From positions 62,001-126,000 of the forward strand of contig JBGSNZ010000022.1 of assembly GCA_041739345.1 (NCBI GenBank): a stretch of 64,000 bases of DNA, given 5' to 3'. The notes under the pieces are model-generated. The model saw only the letters and a list, made by a program, of their open reading frames with translations. It did no database searches and was not told the origin of the DNA. This DNA is from DIGJ01 sp041739345 (GTDB lineage Bacteria > Bacillota > Clostridia > Lachnospirales > Lachnospiraceae). This document shows positions 25,350 to 34,913 of the stretch, piece by piece (position 1 is the first letter of the stretch; every line of letters starts with the position of its first letter). Made by a program: the position numbers and the translations under genes.

Positions 25350-27841
25350 AATCCTATCGCGCCCTTGCCTGGAAAGAGCTATTCGCACAGAAGGTTACTT
25401 CCGTTTTGATTTTAATTGCGATTATCCTGTCCACAATCACAACAACTGTCATTGGTCAATCTATTGGTATTTTAAGGGCAATGAAAGAGCAGCAGGCCAT
25501 AAACTTGAGTGGTAACTCATACGCTACTTTTTTACAAATAACTGCGGAGCAGCTTGAACGACTAAAAGCTGATTCCCGCCTGTCTTATGTTGATCCGTTC
25601 ATCAGCATTGGCACAGTAAAGCTGAACGATATTCTTTCGCTTGGGTTGACCGAGTATATGGATGATAGTCTAAATGCCTATCCGTCCATTTCAACAGTCA
25701 AAGAAGGACGATTGCCCGTAAGGGCGATGGAAATTGCGCTGTCGGAGGACACGCTACAATATCTTGGCTTTGATGGAGAAGTTGGCGATGTTATTTCTTT
25801 GCCTGTATCAAAGTCTCTGCGTCACGGGATTGCACCGTCTATTGAGTTTACGGCTGATTTCACTTTGGCGGGAATCACTCAAAACAATTATCTTGGATAC
25901 TCCTCTGGCAGAGTTACCGGCATCGTGGGTACGGGAACTGCCGCCCAGCTTTTGCCGACGAGTTACATGTACTATAATGTCGATTTTCGGACTGCGGCTA
26001 AACGGGCCTTTCAAGACACCGTAAACGATCTTACCAGCGAAATGCAGTTCCATGAACTTGATACTTCCTATAACATCGTCTATCTGTCCGCAATGGGAAT
26101 TTCCTTTGATAGCGGCGAATCTGGCGAAAACGACGGAGTAGGATTTTCCTTTATGACTTTCGCGGCTGTGATGGTTGGGGTTTTAATTTTGCTGGCCGCA
26201 GGTTTGGTCATTTATAATATTTTGAAAATATCAGTTTCAAAACGCATTAAGGAATACGGTGTGATACGAGCCATTGGTGGAATGAGAGGACAACTATATT
26301 TTATTGTTTCCGCACAGATTTTGCTCTTGTGTTTGATTGGTATACCTGTTGGCATGATTGTTGGCCTGTTGTCCACAAAAGGTATTATTACAATGGCAAC
26401 CAGTATGCTGTCACCCGAAATATTTTTGGTACAAAACACAACGGAATTACACTCCCTAATTGGTGCCAACAGTTCGGGAAAGGCACCGCTCCTGCTGGCA
26501 AGCGCTGCCATCACGCTTTTCTTTGCCTTTATTGCAGCAATTCCAGCTGCCCGTTTTGCAGCCAAGGTTTCGCCCACGGTGGCAATGTCCGGCATGAATA
26601 CAAAAATCAAACGGCGAAAAAGGACAATAAAGACAATTAAAAACTTTGAGGCTTACTATGCCCGCCTTAATCTAAAACGAAATTGGGGGCGGACAGTCAT
26701 TACGATTCTTTCTCTCGTTATGAGTATTTCCGTATTTGTCACCTTACAGAGCTTTACTGCTCTTTTTGATGCCGCAAACTCTATGGAGGGCAACCATTTA
26801 GGCGATTATTCTATTGTCAATGAAACGGTTGGACTTTCCGAAAGTGTTTTAGAGAAACTTTCTCAGAACACAGAAGTTGAGTCCGTGGCGGCTGTTCAAG
26901 CTACGATTTATTCACCGGACGGGAATCATCGTGTGCATGGAATCATCATTGGATTTGATTTGCACCCCGGCGAGGCTTTTCAAGTCGCTGGATTGAACGA
27001 TGCTTATTGGGACTACTTTATGGGTGATAGCGTATCTGCCGATGGATTGAAAAAATTAAAGTCCGGCGAGGCATGTGTAGTGCGGAATCCTTTGCCTATT
27101 AGCTACGAGGGTCAAACTGCCGCCATGACAAGTTTTGAGGCTGGAGAAACCATTTCTGTTGTCGGTAAGAATATTCCTATTATAACAACAATGGATGGTT
27201 ACGATGGTTATATAGGAGTTGGAAACGATGGATATACAAATGGCGTTCAACTCATTGTTTCTAATGGTTTGTATAGTGAACTGACAGGAATAAGCACCTA
27301 TAATGAACTGCTCCCCACCGTGAAAACAGGAATTGACCGGGGTGCATTTGGCAGTGTAATAAGCAGTATTTGCAAAGAAGTCCCCGGAACTACCTCTATC
27401 TCCTATGAGGAAACCGATCAGCAGCTGAAGGAGAGTTTTGAGCAAATCCGACTGTTGGCTTGGGGGCTGATCCTATTTATTGGTTTAATAGGCATCTTGA
27501 ACATTATCAACACCGTATATACAAATATCCATACGCGAATAACAGAGATTGGTATGCAGCGCGCAATTGGTATGAGTGCGGGAAGCCTGTATATGACCTT
27601 CCTGTGGGAGGGTGCATATTACGGCATCATAGCTTCGATGATCGGAGGCCTTACAGGATATGTTTGCACGATTTTTATTAGCTCTGCCAGCACAAACACA
27701 TTACAGCTTGTATCCATTCCTGTCCTCTCCATTACAGAAGCGGCAGTCATTTCAATTTTTACCTGCTTAATAGCAACTTATATTCCGTTAAAAAAGATTG
27801 CTAAGATGAATATCGTGGAGTCAATAGAAACAGTTGAGTAA
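25346..27841 (+). CDS. FtsX-family ABC permease of the exporter cassette
   Basis: 831 residues. An N-terminal helix (about 18-38) is followed by an external domain to about residue 265 and three helices, the first in FSFMTFAAVMVGVLILLAAG. A second half repeats the layout: a helix near 450, an external domain to about 695, and three closing helices with LLAWGLILFIGLIGILNIIN. Two FtsX segments (RIKEYGVIRAIGGMRGQLY and RITEIGMQRAIGMSAGSLY) are visible, so it has two FtsX repeats with four helices each. This two-repeat form with a kinase-regulator pair is typical of mobile antimicrobial-resistance cassettes in gut Firmicutes. No integrase is nearby. Confidence 0.9.
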   Translation: MKSYRALAWKELFAQKVTSVLILIAIILSTITTTVIGQSIGILRAMKEQQAINLSGNSYATFLQITAEQLERLKADSRLSYVDPFISIGTVKLNDILSLGLTEYMDDSLNAYPSISTVKEGRLPVRAMEIALSEDTLQYLGFDGEVGDVISLPVSKSLRHGIAPSIEFTADFTLAGITQNNYLGYSSGRVTGIVGTGTAAQLLPTSYMYYNVDFRTAAKRAFQDTVNDLTSEMQFHELDTSYNIVYLSAMGISFDSGESGENDGVGFSFMTFAAVMVGVLILLAAGLVIYNILKISVSKRIKEYGVIRAIGGMRGQLYFIVSAQILLLCLIGIPVGMIVGLLSTKGIITMATSMLSPEIFLVQNTTELHSLIGANSSGKAPLLLASAAITLFFAFIAAIPAARFAAKVSPTVAMSGMNTKIKRRKRTIKTIKNFEAYYARLNLKRNWGRTVITILSLVMSISVFVTLQSFTALFDAANSMEGNHLGDYSIVNETVGLSESVLEKLSQNTEVESVAAVQATIYSPDGNHRVHGIIIGFDLHPGEAFQVAGLNDAYWDYFMGDSVSADGLKKLKSGEACVVRNPLPISYEGQTAAMTSFEAGETISVVGKNIPIITTMDGYDGYIGVGNDGYTNGVQLIVSNGLYSELTGISTYNELLPTVKTGIDRGAFGSVISSICKEVPGTTSISYEETDQQLKESFEQIRLLAWGLILFIGLIGILNIINTVYTNIHTRITEIGMQRAIGMSAGSLYMTFLWEGAYYGIIASMIGGLTGYVCTIFISSASTNTLQLVSIPVLSITEAAVISIFTCLIATYIPLKKIAKMNIVESIETVE

Positions 27842-27945
27842 TTCATTGATATTTTTGTATCATAATAATAGTTATGATTGGAAATGGATATATGGTATAA
27901 ATATACATAAAATATGAAATTATTGCATAAAAAGGCATAATAAGG

Positions 27946-27975
27946 TTGACATACTCTTGTAACGGGGGGTACAAT
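27946..27975 (+). promoter_or_regulatory. oppB: Promoter of the opp operon
   Basis: TTGACA (27946-27951) and TACAAT (27970-27975) separated by 18 bases, giving a start near 27982 and a leader of about 105 bases. Confidence 0.7.
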
Positions 27976-27998
27976 AATTCACAAGTATTAATTATGTG

Positions 27999-28048
27999 CA
28001 AGGAATCATCTAAAATTCAAAGAAGAAGGAGAGATGGTTCCTTGTTTT
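27999..28048 (+). promoter_or_regulatory. Attenuator-like hairpin in the opp leader
   Basis: CAAGGAATCATCT (27999-28011) pairs with AGATGGTTCCTTG (28032-28044) through 13 bp including one G-U pair, and TTTT follows at once. The hairpin lies inside the transcribed leader, 40 bases before oppB. The loop is purine-rich (AGAAGAAGGAG), and a 10-codon frame begins with the ATG at 28034. This suggests conditional termination or a leader peptide. Confidence 0.5.
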
Positions 28049-28088
28049 GCTATAAATATAAAATAAGTTTGAATGAGAGGTATTTAGT

Positions 28089-29006
28089 ATGGTGAAATAC
28101 TTTGCAAAGAGATTTGCAATGATGTTGATTGCTCTATTTATGATTGTATTAATAACGTTTGTCATTATGCATTCCATTCCAGGAGGTCCATTTACGAGTG
28201 ATCGAAAAGTATCGGAGGACGTAGAACAGGCATTGAATGAAAAATATAATCTGGATGCACCTTTATATGAACAGTTTTTTGAATATCTTGGTAATTTGCT
28301 AAAAGGAGATATGGGACCATCGTTTAAGTATACAGGTAAGTCTGTAAATGATTTTATTGCAAATGGATTTCCAGTATCTGCAAAACTGGGAGGTATTACG
28401 ATCATCTTTGTTTTACTAGCAGCAATCCCGATGGGGATTCTGGCGGCAGTAAAAAATGGGCGCTGGCAAGATATGACCGTTATGGCAGTAGCAACGATAG
28501 GTGTTACAATTCCGTCATTTGTAATTGCTTCTGTACTAATTTATTTGTTTTCTTTTAAACTAAATTGGTTGCCTACCTATGGAATTGATACTTGGAAGGG
28601 ATATATATTACCAGTAGTTGCGCTTGGTGGATATTCCCTTAGCTATCTGGCAAGATTGATGCGATCAAGTTTATTAGAGGTTATGGGTCAAGATTATATT
28701 CGGACGGCAAGAGCAAAAGGGCTAACGGAACTGAAAATAATTACGAAACATGCCTTAAGGAACGCATTGATTCCGGTTATTACAGTGCTCGGTCCGACGG
28801 TTGCAGGATTGATGACAGGAAGCTTTGTTATTGAGAAAATTTTTGCAATCCCGGGTTTGGGGGTTCACTTTGTTAATAGTGTATCCCAACGTGACTACAC
28901 TACAATCATGGGTGTGACGGTATTTTATGCCACCTTTTTGTTAGCAATGGTATTTATTGTTGATATATTTTATTGCTTGATTGATCCAAGAATTAAATTT
29001 GAGTAG
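28089..29006 (+). CDS. oppB: Oligopeptide ABC transporter permease OppB
   Basis: 305 residues with six helices. The N-terminus FAKRFAMMLIALFMIVLITF, then MHSIPGGPF and the Tyr-rich ALNEKYNLDAPLYEQF segment, are standard for OppB/DppB. The EAA coupling motif appears as YIRTARAKGLTELKIITKHALRNALIPVIT near residue 215 (landmarks RTARAKGL and HALRNA). It forms the membrane pore with OppC. It is the first gene of a six-gene unit ending in a cyclophilin gene. Confidence 0.92.
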   Translation: MVKYFAKRFAMMLIALFMIVLITFVIMHSIPGGPFTSDRKVSEDVEQALNEKYNLDAPLYEQFFEYLGNLLKGDMGPSFKYTGKSVNDFIANGFPVSAKLGGITIIFVLLAAIPMGILAAVKNGRWQDMTVMAVATIGVTIPSFVIASVLIYLFSFKLNWLPTYGIDTWKGYILPVVALGGYSLSYLARLMRSSLLEVMGQDYIRTARAKGLTELKIITKHALRNALIPVITVLGPTVAGLMTGSFVIEKIFAIPGLGVHFVNSVSQRDYTTIMGVTVFYATFLLAMVFIVDIFYCLIDPRIKFE

Positions 29007-29018
29007 AGAGGATGCATC

Positions 29019-30170
29019 ATGGAAAATAAATGGGATTTATTGGAATCATCCAATGAAGATAGAGAGAAAATTTGGACAAAGAATCGAACGTTTGCTGGGG
29101 ATGTATGGTATCGATTTCGAAAGAAGCCAACAGCAATTGCAGGTTTTATTATCATATTATTATTAATTGCGTTTGCCTTGGCAGGGCCGTTATTTACGAG
29201 TTACAATTATTCGGTTCAAAATCTAGAAGTAGTAAATATTCCTCCGATCATGAAAGTATATGAAAGCCCGGATGAAAAAGGATATTTATACATAACGCAG
29301 TCAATAAAGGTAGTATATGTAGAAAAAGATGGAACATTAGGTTCACAATTAAAAAAAGTAAGAGATGAAGATGCAGAAAACATCACAATTTATGATTATA
29401 ATGGGGAAGAGGTAGCGTTGTATTATGGACAGAAACCTTATTTACTAGCAAATCCCGAATCTAAGATTGTATATGGAACAAAACATATTTGGAACAAGTC
29501 ATTTATACTCGGAACGGATTCCTTAGGTCGTGATATCCTAACACGTTTGATGTATGGAACTAGAGTATCTTTACTAGTAGCATTTGTGGCAGCGCTTGTT
29601 AATATGCTAATTGGAATTATTTACGGAGGAGTTTCTGGATATCTTGGTGGCATTGTAGATTCTGTAATGATGCGTATTGTTGATATTATCAGTACAATCC
29701 CTCTTACATTATACGTTATTTTAATCATGGTGCTACTAGGAAGTGGACTTCAAAGTATTATTGTTGCTTTGGGAAGTGTATATTGGGTAGACATGGCGAG
29801 AGTGGTGAGAGGGCAAACCTTGAGTTTAAAAGAGCAAGAGTTCGTAGTCGCAGCAAAAACAATAGGATCTTCTACCAAGACGATTTTAAAGCAACATATC
29901 ATACCAAACGCTATGGGATCTATCTTAGTAACGGTTACCATGTTAATTCCATCGGCTATCTTTATTGAAGCCTTTTTAGGATATTTAGGAATCGGCTTAC
30001 AGCCACCGCTCGCAAGCCTTGGTACAATGTGTAATGATGCAACGGAGAATTTACGTTCCTGTCCGTTTCAATTATTTATCCCAGCGCTTGTAATCTGTAT
30101 TATCATGTTCGCATTTAACTTTGTAGGGGATGGCTTAAGAGATGCACTAGATCCAAAACTTAAAAAATAG
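29019..30170 (+). CDS. oppC: Oligopeptide ABC transporter permease OppC with large external insert
   Basis: 383 residues, about 80 more than a typical OppC. After the N-terminal DVWYRFRKKPTAIAGFIIIL helix there is an extra stretch of roughly 100 residues with a predicted beta-rich external segment (MKVYESPDEKGYLYI to YYGQKPYLLANPES), before the GTDSLGRDILTRLMYGTR motif. The rest is standard: EAA motif in FVVAAKTIGSSTKTILKQHIIPNAM (landmark AAKTIGSS) and the closing GDGLRDALDPK. The insert may contact the substrate-binding lipoprotein. Confidence 0.9.
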   Translation: MENKWDLLESSNEDREKIWTKNRTFAGDVWYRFRKKPTAIAGFIIILLLIAFALAGPLFTSYNYSVQNLEVVNIPPIMKVYESPDEKGYLYITQSIKVVYVEKDGTLGSQLKKVRDEDAENITIYDYNGEEVALYYGQKPYLLANPESKIVYGTKHIWNKSFILGTDSLGRDILTRLMYGTRVSLLVAFVAALVNMLIGIIYGGVSGYLGGIVDSVMMRIVDIISTIPLTLYVILIMVLLGSGLQSIIVALGSVYWVDMARVVRGQTLSLKEQEFVVAAKTIGSSTKTILKQHIIPNAMGSILVTVTMLIPSAIFIEAFLGYLGIGLQPPLASLGTMCNDATENLRSCPFQLFIPALVICIIMFAFNFVGDGLRDALDPKLKK

Positions 30171-30189
30171 AAGCAGAAAGGTGAAGAAA

Positions 30190-31197
30190 ATGGAGCCTAT
30201 TTTAACAGTAGAAAACTTGAAAACTTCGTTCATGACAAGTAATGGTGAGGTACAGGCAGTACGTGGTGTCAGTTTTCAAGTTGATAAAGGAGAAATATTA
30301 GGAATTGTTGGGGAATCAGGCAGTGGAAAAAGCGTTACTTCTATGTCTATTTTGAGACTCCTTGCAGATACCGCCAAAATTGTTGATGGTAAAGTAATGT
30401 TTGGTGGAAACGATTTAACGAAAGTAACCAACAAAAAAATGAGAGAAATTCGTGGAGAAAAGATTGCAATGATTTTCCAAGATCCCATGTCTTCTCTAAA
30501 TCCGTTAATTCCCGTGGGAGAACAAGTAGCGGAGATGATAAGGGTACATCATAAAGAACTAAACAAGGATGAATTAAATAAGAAAGTATTAGAGTTATTT
30601 GGCCAGGTCAGAATTCCAGAGCCTGAGAAACGATATAAAGCATATCCACATGAATTTAGTGGTGGTATGAGACAGCGTGTAATGATTGCGATGGCATTGG
30701 CGAATCGCCCAGAACTTCTAATAGCGGATGAGCCAACCACAGCGCTTGATGTTACGATTCAAGATCAAATTTTAAAGCAGCTTCGGGCGTTACAAAAGGA
30801 GTATGGTACTAGCATTATCTTTATCACACATGACTTAGGAGTAGTAGCTGAGCTTTGTGAGCGTGTAATTGTAATGTATGGTGGACTTATCATGGAAGAG
30901 GCAACGATTGATGATATTTTTGAAAATCCAAAACATCCATATACATTAGGACTATTAAAATCAATTCCAGCAATTGACCAAGAAAAGGCAGATCGATTAT
31001 CACCGATTCCGGGTTCACCGCCAGATATGACACAGCCGCCAAAAGGATGCCCTTTTGCTCCAAGATGTCCTTATGCACGACAAATTTGTGCGAGTGAATG
31101 TCCTGGATATGTGAAAATTAATGATACCCATCGTTCTATGTGTTGGCTATTGGACCCAGATGCTCCAGCAGACAATAATCCATTTTACAGTTTGTAA
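30190..31197 (+). CDS. oppD: Oligopeptide ABC transporter ATPase OppD
   Basis: 335 residues from the ATG at 30190 (AAAGGTG upstream); a GTG at 30181 lies within that site. Walker A GESGSGKS, the Q-loop IFQDPMSSLNPL, signature FSGGMRQRVMIAMAL, Walker B LLIADEPTTALDVT, and the switch His. The C-terminal oligopeptide extension carries the CPFAPRCPYARQIC cysteine motif. It hydrolyses ATP as a heterodimer with OppF. Confidence 0.93.
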   Translation: MEPILTVENLKTSFMTSNGEVQAVRGVSFQVDKGEILGIVGESGSGKSVTSMSILRLLADTAKIVDGKVMFGGNDLTKVTNKKMREIRGEKIAMIFQDPMSSLNPLIPVGEQVAEMIRVHHKELNKDELNKKVLELFGQVRIPEPEKRYKAYPHEFSGGMRQRVMIAMALANRPELLIADEPTTALDVTIQDQILKQLRALQKEYGTSIIFITHDLGVVAELCERVIVMYGGLIMEEATIDDIFENPKHPYTLGLLKSIPAIDQEKADRLSPIPGSPPDMTQPPKGCPFAPRCPYARQICASECPGYVKINDTHRSMCWLLDPDAPADNNPFYSL

Positions 31198-31222
31198 AGC
31201 CACATAGAAAAGGAGTTATGAT

Positions 31223-32188
31223 ATGAGTGAAAATACTATGTTAGAAGTCAAAAATCTGACAAAACATTATAAAGTTGGTTCCAGTAAACAGGTGGTTCAT
31301 GCAGTAGATAATGTGAGCTTTGTTCTTGAAAAAGGGAGAATACTAGGTTTAGTTGGAGAGTCTGGCTGTGGAAAGAGTAGCTGTGCCAGAACGATTATTC
31401 GTATTTATGAGCCAACGTCTGGTCAAATATTACTAGGCGACCAAGATATTACTACGCTTAGCCAAAAACAGTTAAAGCCGATTCGTAAGAAGATGCAGAT
31501 GATTTTCCAAGATCCTTATGCGTCCTTGAATGCGCGAATGACAGTGCGAGATATTATTGCAGAGCCATTAATGGCACACAAGGTAGTAAGGACGAAAGAA
31601 GAGGCGAACGATTATGTATATCCAATGCTTGAGAGAGTAGGACTTACAAAAGAACATGCCAATCGGTATGCACATGAATTTTCAGGTGGGCAAAGGCAAC
31701 GTGTTGGAATCGCAAGAGCACTTGTGCTACAGCCGGACTTAGTTATTTGTGATGAACCTATTTCGGCTTTGGATGTGTCTATCCAGGCACAGGTTATTAA
31801 CCTACTAAGGGATTATCAAGAAGAACAGGGATTGTCTTATTTGTTTATAGCGCATGATTTATCAATGGTGCGCTATGTATCAGATGATGTGGGAGTTATG
31901 TATTTAGGAAATTTAGTGGAAATGTGTGAATCAAATGAGATTTATAAAAATCCGCTTCATCCATATACCAAAGGGCTTCTTGGAGGTATTCCAATACCGA
32001 ATCCAAAACTTGCAAGGCAAAAGATAACGAGTAGTATTGAAGGGGATTTACCTAGTCCTATCAATCCACCTTCTGGATGTCGTTTTCATACAAGATGCCC
32101 ATATGCAAAACCTATTTGCAGTGAGATGGCGCCAGACATGAAGATCGTATCAACCGGACACAGTGTTGCTTGTCATTTATATGAATAA
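31223..32188 (+). CDS. oppF: Oligopeptide ABC transporter ATPase OppF
   Basis: 321 residues, AAAAGGAG before the ATG. Walker A GESGCGKSS, IFQDPYASLNARM, signature FSGGQRQRVGIARAL, Walker B LVICDEPISALDVSIQ, and the C-terminal CRFHTRCPYAKPIC motif typical of OppF/DppF. Partner of OppD; 25 bases separate the two genes. Confidence 0.93.
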   Translation: MSENTMLEVKNLTKHYKVGSSKQVVHAVDNVSFVLEKGRILGLVGESGCGKSSCARTIIRIYEPTSGQILLGDQDITTLSQKQLKPIRKKMQMIFQDPYASLNARMTVRDIIAEPLMAHKVVRTKEEANDYVYPMLERVGLTKEHANRYAHEFSGGQRQRVGIARALVLQPDLVICDEPISALDVSIQAQVINLLRDYQEEQGLSYLFIAHDLSMVRYVSDDVGVMYLGNLVEMCESNEIYKNPLHPYTKGLLGGIPIPNPKLARQKITSSIEGDLPSPINPPSGCRFHTRCPYAKPICSEMAPDMKIVSTGHSVACHLYE

Positions 32189-32280
32189 GGTAATACATAT
32201 CAGTAAGCTTGTTACTGCCGTAGAGACTTTTGCATAATGAAAGGTTCTATCAGGCAGACAATATAAAAGGAGGAAGTTTT

Positions 32281-33951
32281 ATGAAAAGAAAATTAAGTGT
32301 AATGTTAGCAATGGTTATGGTAGGTACCACACTTTTAGCAGGTTGTAGTAAAAGTGAGCCACAAACCATTCCAACCACAACTAAAGAAACAACAGAAGAA
32401 GAGGCAGCACCAGCAACAGCAAGTGGTGCACAAGAATTAACATTTGTATTAAGCAATGAGCCAGACGGTATTGATCCTAGTATCACAAATAACTCATTTG
32501 CAGCAACGTTTATATCAAACTGTTTTGAAGGGCTAGTAACAAATGATGAATCAGGAAGTGTTGTTCCAGGTAGTGCCCAGGATTGGGATATTAGTGAAGA
32601 TGGAACCGTTTATACCTTTCATTTAAGGGATGGATTAAAGTGGAGTGATGGAACCGATTTAACAGCGGAGGATTATGTGTATGCAATTCAGCGTGTATTG
32701 ACACCAGAAACGACTGCTCAGTATGTTAGTATGGTAACTACTTATGTAGCTGGTGCACAAGAGTTCTATGATGGAACTGGTACAGCGGATACCCTTGGTG
32801 TAAAAGCGGTTGATGCACAGACGTTAGAAATTACATTGATTCAACCAACCTCTTTCTTTATTGATGTATTAAGCATGTGGGTATATGATCCTGTGCAAAA
32901 AGCAACAATAGAAACAAATGGTGATAAATGGACAACAACCCCAGAAACCTATATTTGTAATGGACCTTATAAAATCACAGAAATGAATATGGGCGAAAGT
33001 GTAGTATTAGAAAGAAACGAAAATTACTGGGACAATGCAAATACAACGATGGATAAGATTACATTACGTTATATCCTAGATACTTCTACGGCTTTGACCG
33101 CATATGAGTCTGGTGAAGTTGATGGTATAAGAAATGTTCCTGCCAGTGATGTGACACGTTTGAAAGCTGAAGATGCAGGTGTTCAAACAGTACCAAGTTT
33201 TGGTACCGTATATTATCTAATTAACTGTGAAAAAGAACCATACAACAACCCATTGGTAAGAAAAGCATTGAACTTAGCAATCGATCGTCAATCCATTATT
33301 GACAATGTTGTACAAATAGATGCCCAGCCAGCTTATAATTTCATATCTCCAGGCTATTCGGTAGACGGAGTAGATTTAACAGATGGACGTTCTGACCGCG
33401 AGCTAGCAGCAACCGTTAATGTAGAAGCAGCACAGGCAGCACTAGCAGAAGCTGGATATGCAAATGGCGAAGGTTTCCCAACTTTGCAATTATCCTATTA
33501 TTCCGATGATACGGTGAAGAAAGTAGTAGAAGCACTCGCTGAAATGTTACAGACCAACTTGGGAATTAAAGTTGAAATTACTTCAAATGATTGGGCAATC
33601 TACTATGAAGATGTACAAAAAGGTAATTATGAAGTTGCAGCAATGGGTTGGAGTGCAGACTACATGCATCCAATGAGCTTCCTTCCATTATTAGTTACTG
33701 GCGATGTTTCCAATAACTCTTTCTACAGCAACAAAGAATATGATGCTTTAGTAAAACAAGTAATGTCTGAGACTGATGCAACAAAAGCGTTAGACTTAAT
33801 GCGTCAAGCCGAAGATTTAGTAATGAATGATTATCCATATATCAACTTATACTACAAAGCAAATAACTTCTTAATGAAGAATAATGTAACTGGTTTTTAT
33901 ATGACAGCTTCTGGTAATTTATATTTTAAACATGCTGTAAAAGGTGAATAG
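32281..33951 (+). CDS. oppA: Oligopeptide-binding lipoprotein OppA
   Basis: 556 residues from the ATG at 32281 (AAAAGGAGGAAG upstream). The signal peptide ends at an LLAGC lipobox, and a Thr/Glu-rich linker follows. The mature part is an SBP_bac_5 protein: ELTFVLSNEPDGIDPSITNN, YTFHLRDGLKWSDGTDLTAEDYVYAIQRVL, NPLVRKALNLAIDRQSII, and MGWSADYMHP. It delivers peptides to OppBC. Placing the binding protein last in the operon is unusual but known in Clostridia. Confidence 0.92.
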   Translation: MKRKLSVMLAMVMVGTTLLAGCSKSEPQTIPTTTKETTEEEAAPATASGAQELTFVLSNEPDGIDPSITNNSFAATFISNCFEGLVTNDESGSVVPGSAQDWDISEDGTVYTFHLRDGLKWSDGTDLTAEDYVYAIQRVLTPETTAQYVSMVTTYVAGAQEFYDGTGTADTLGVKAVDAQTLEITLIQPTSFFIDVLSMWVYDPVQKATIETNGDKWTTTPETYICNGPYKITEMNMGESVVLERNENYWDNANTTMDKITLRYILDTSTALTAYESGEVDGIRNVPASDVTRLKAEDAGVQTVPSFGTVYYLINCEKEPYNNPLVRKALNLAIDRQSIIDNVVQIDAQPAYNFISPGYSVDGVDLTDGRSDRELAATVNVEAAQAALAEAGYANGEGFPTLQLSYYSDDTVKKVVEALAEMLQTNLGIKVEITSNDWAIYYEDVQKGNYEVAAMGWSADYMHPMSFLPLLVTGDVSNNSFYSNKEYDALVKQVMSETDATKALDLMRQAEDLVMNDYPYINLYYKANNFLMKNNVTGFYMTASGNLYFKHAVKGE

Positions 33952-33959
33952 GAGCTCAT

Positions 33960-34445
33960 ATGAAATGTATAATAACAACCGAGCAATTCGGTGATATGGT
34001 GTTTGAACTTTATCGAGACTTAGCACCCATAACCGTTGACAATTTTGTAAAAATCGCAGAGAGTGGTTTCTATGATGGCCTTACATGGTGCAGAATTGTA
34101 AAGGACTATGTGATTCAAGGTGGTTCCCCTGATAATGATATCATGACAGATAGTGAATGGCATATCAAAGGAGAATTTGCAGAAAATGGTGTGCAAAATC
34201 CGATTTTACACAATAGAGGTGCAATTTCCATGGCGCGTGATGATGATTATGATAGCGCAGGAACTCAGTTTTTTATTGTGCATAAAGATGCGCATAAGTT
34301 AGATGGCAGATACGCTGCTTTTGGTCAGATGATTTCTGGCTTTGAGATACTAGATGCGATTGCACAACTTCCAACTTACGGTACGGAAACTTGGAATAAA
34401 CCAATAGAGCAACCGGTAATTACTTCGATTGTAATTGAGAGCTAA
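33960..34445 (+). CDS. Cyclophilin-type peptidyl-prolyl cis-trans isomerase
   Basis: 161 residues without a signal peptide, so cytoplasmic. The cyclophilin fold shows MVFELYRDLAPITVDNFVKI, the active-site region FYDGLTWCRIVKDYVIQGG (catalytic Arg in place), GAISMARDDDYDSAGTQFFIV and LDGRYAAFGQMISG. It accelerates isomerisation of X-Pro bonds. It begins 8 bases after oppA with an AGGAGC site, so it is cotranscribed with the peptide importer; a link to handling proline-containing peptides is possible but speculative. Confidence 0.92.
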   Translation: MKCIITTEQFGDMVFELYRDLAPITVDNFVKIAESGFYDGLTWCRIVKDYVIQGGSPDNDIMTDSEWHIKGEFAENGVQNPILHNRGAISMARDDDYDSAGTQFFIVHKDAHKLDGRYAAFGQMISGFEILDAIAQLPTYGTETWNKPIEQPVITSIVIES

Positions 34446-34521
34446 AGCAAGAAAAAAATAGTGACCAAAAGCCGTCTAATCTCAACACGATTTATCAATT
34501 TTAATAAGCCATAAACATAGA

Positions 34522-34552
34522 AAATAGAGTGATTCATGCACTCTATTTTTTT
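34522..34552 (+). terminator. Terminator of the opp operon
   Basis: AAATAGAGTG (34522-34531) pairs with CACTCTATTT (34539-34548) around a 7-base loop, with a T-run of seven. Confidence 0.85.
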
Positions 34553-34913
34553 GTTGTGGAGCTTCCATCATGAACGCAATCTAGTAGTAGTGAATAGTCT
34601 GAAATTATTATCATATATATTAGTATTATTATAATAATAAATTAAGCTTACCAAATAACCAGAAATTATAAAAATATTACGGTAGTATTGTGATTTGAAA
34701 AAGTTGAGGGAAATATTTGCTATTTACTGTGAAAGATTCACAACATATTTTAATTAAAGTTGTACAATGTGACATTTATGACGAAAATTATTAAATTTTA
34801 GTTTTAAATATAAAAAATATATGATAATATTTTAACAACTGATGAAAAAATTGGTAAAAATAACCAAAATCACAGTTACTGTAGTATCAATAGTAAAATG
34901 CAGAGGAGAAGAA
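34553..34913. other. A+T-rich spacer before the reductase cluster
   Basis: No gene seen. Several A+T-rich stretches could hold a promoter (for example GATAAT at 34823-34828), but no convincing -35/-10 pair was found. An in-frame ATG at 34842 lacks a ribosome binding site. Confidence 0.4.

Noticed and set aside
22779..27841. Complete integrative element
   Set aside because: No integrase, relaxase or direct-repeat ends were found at either side of the exporter cassette.
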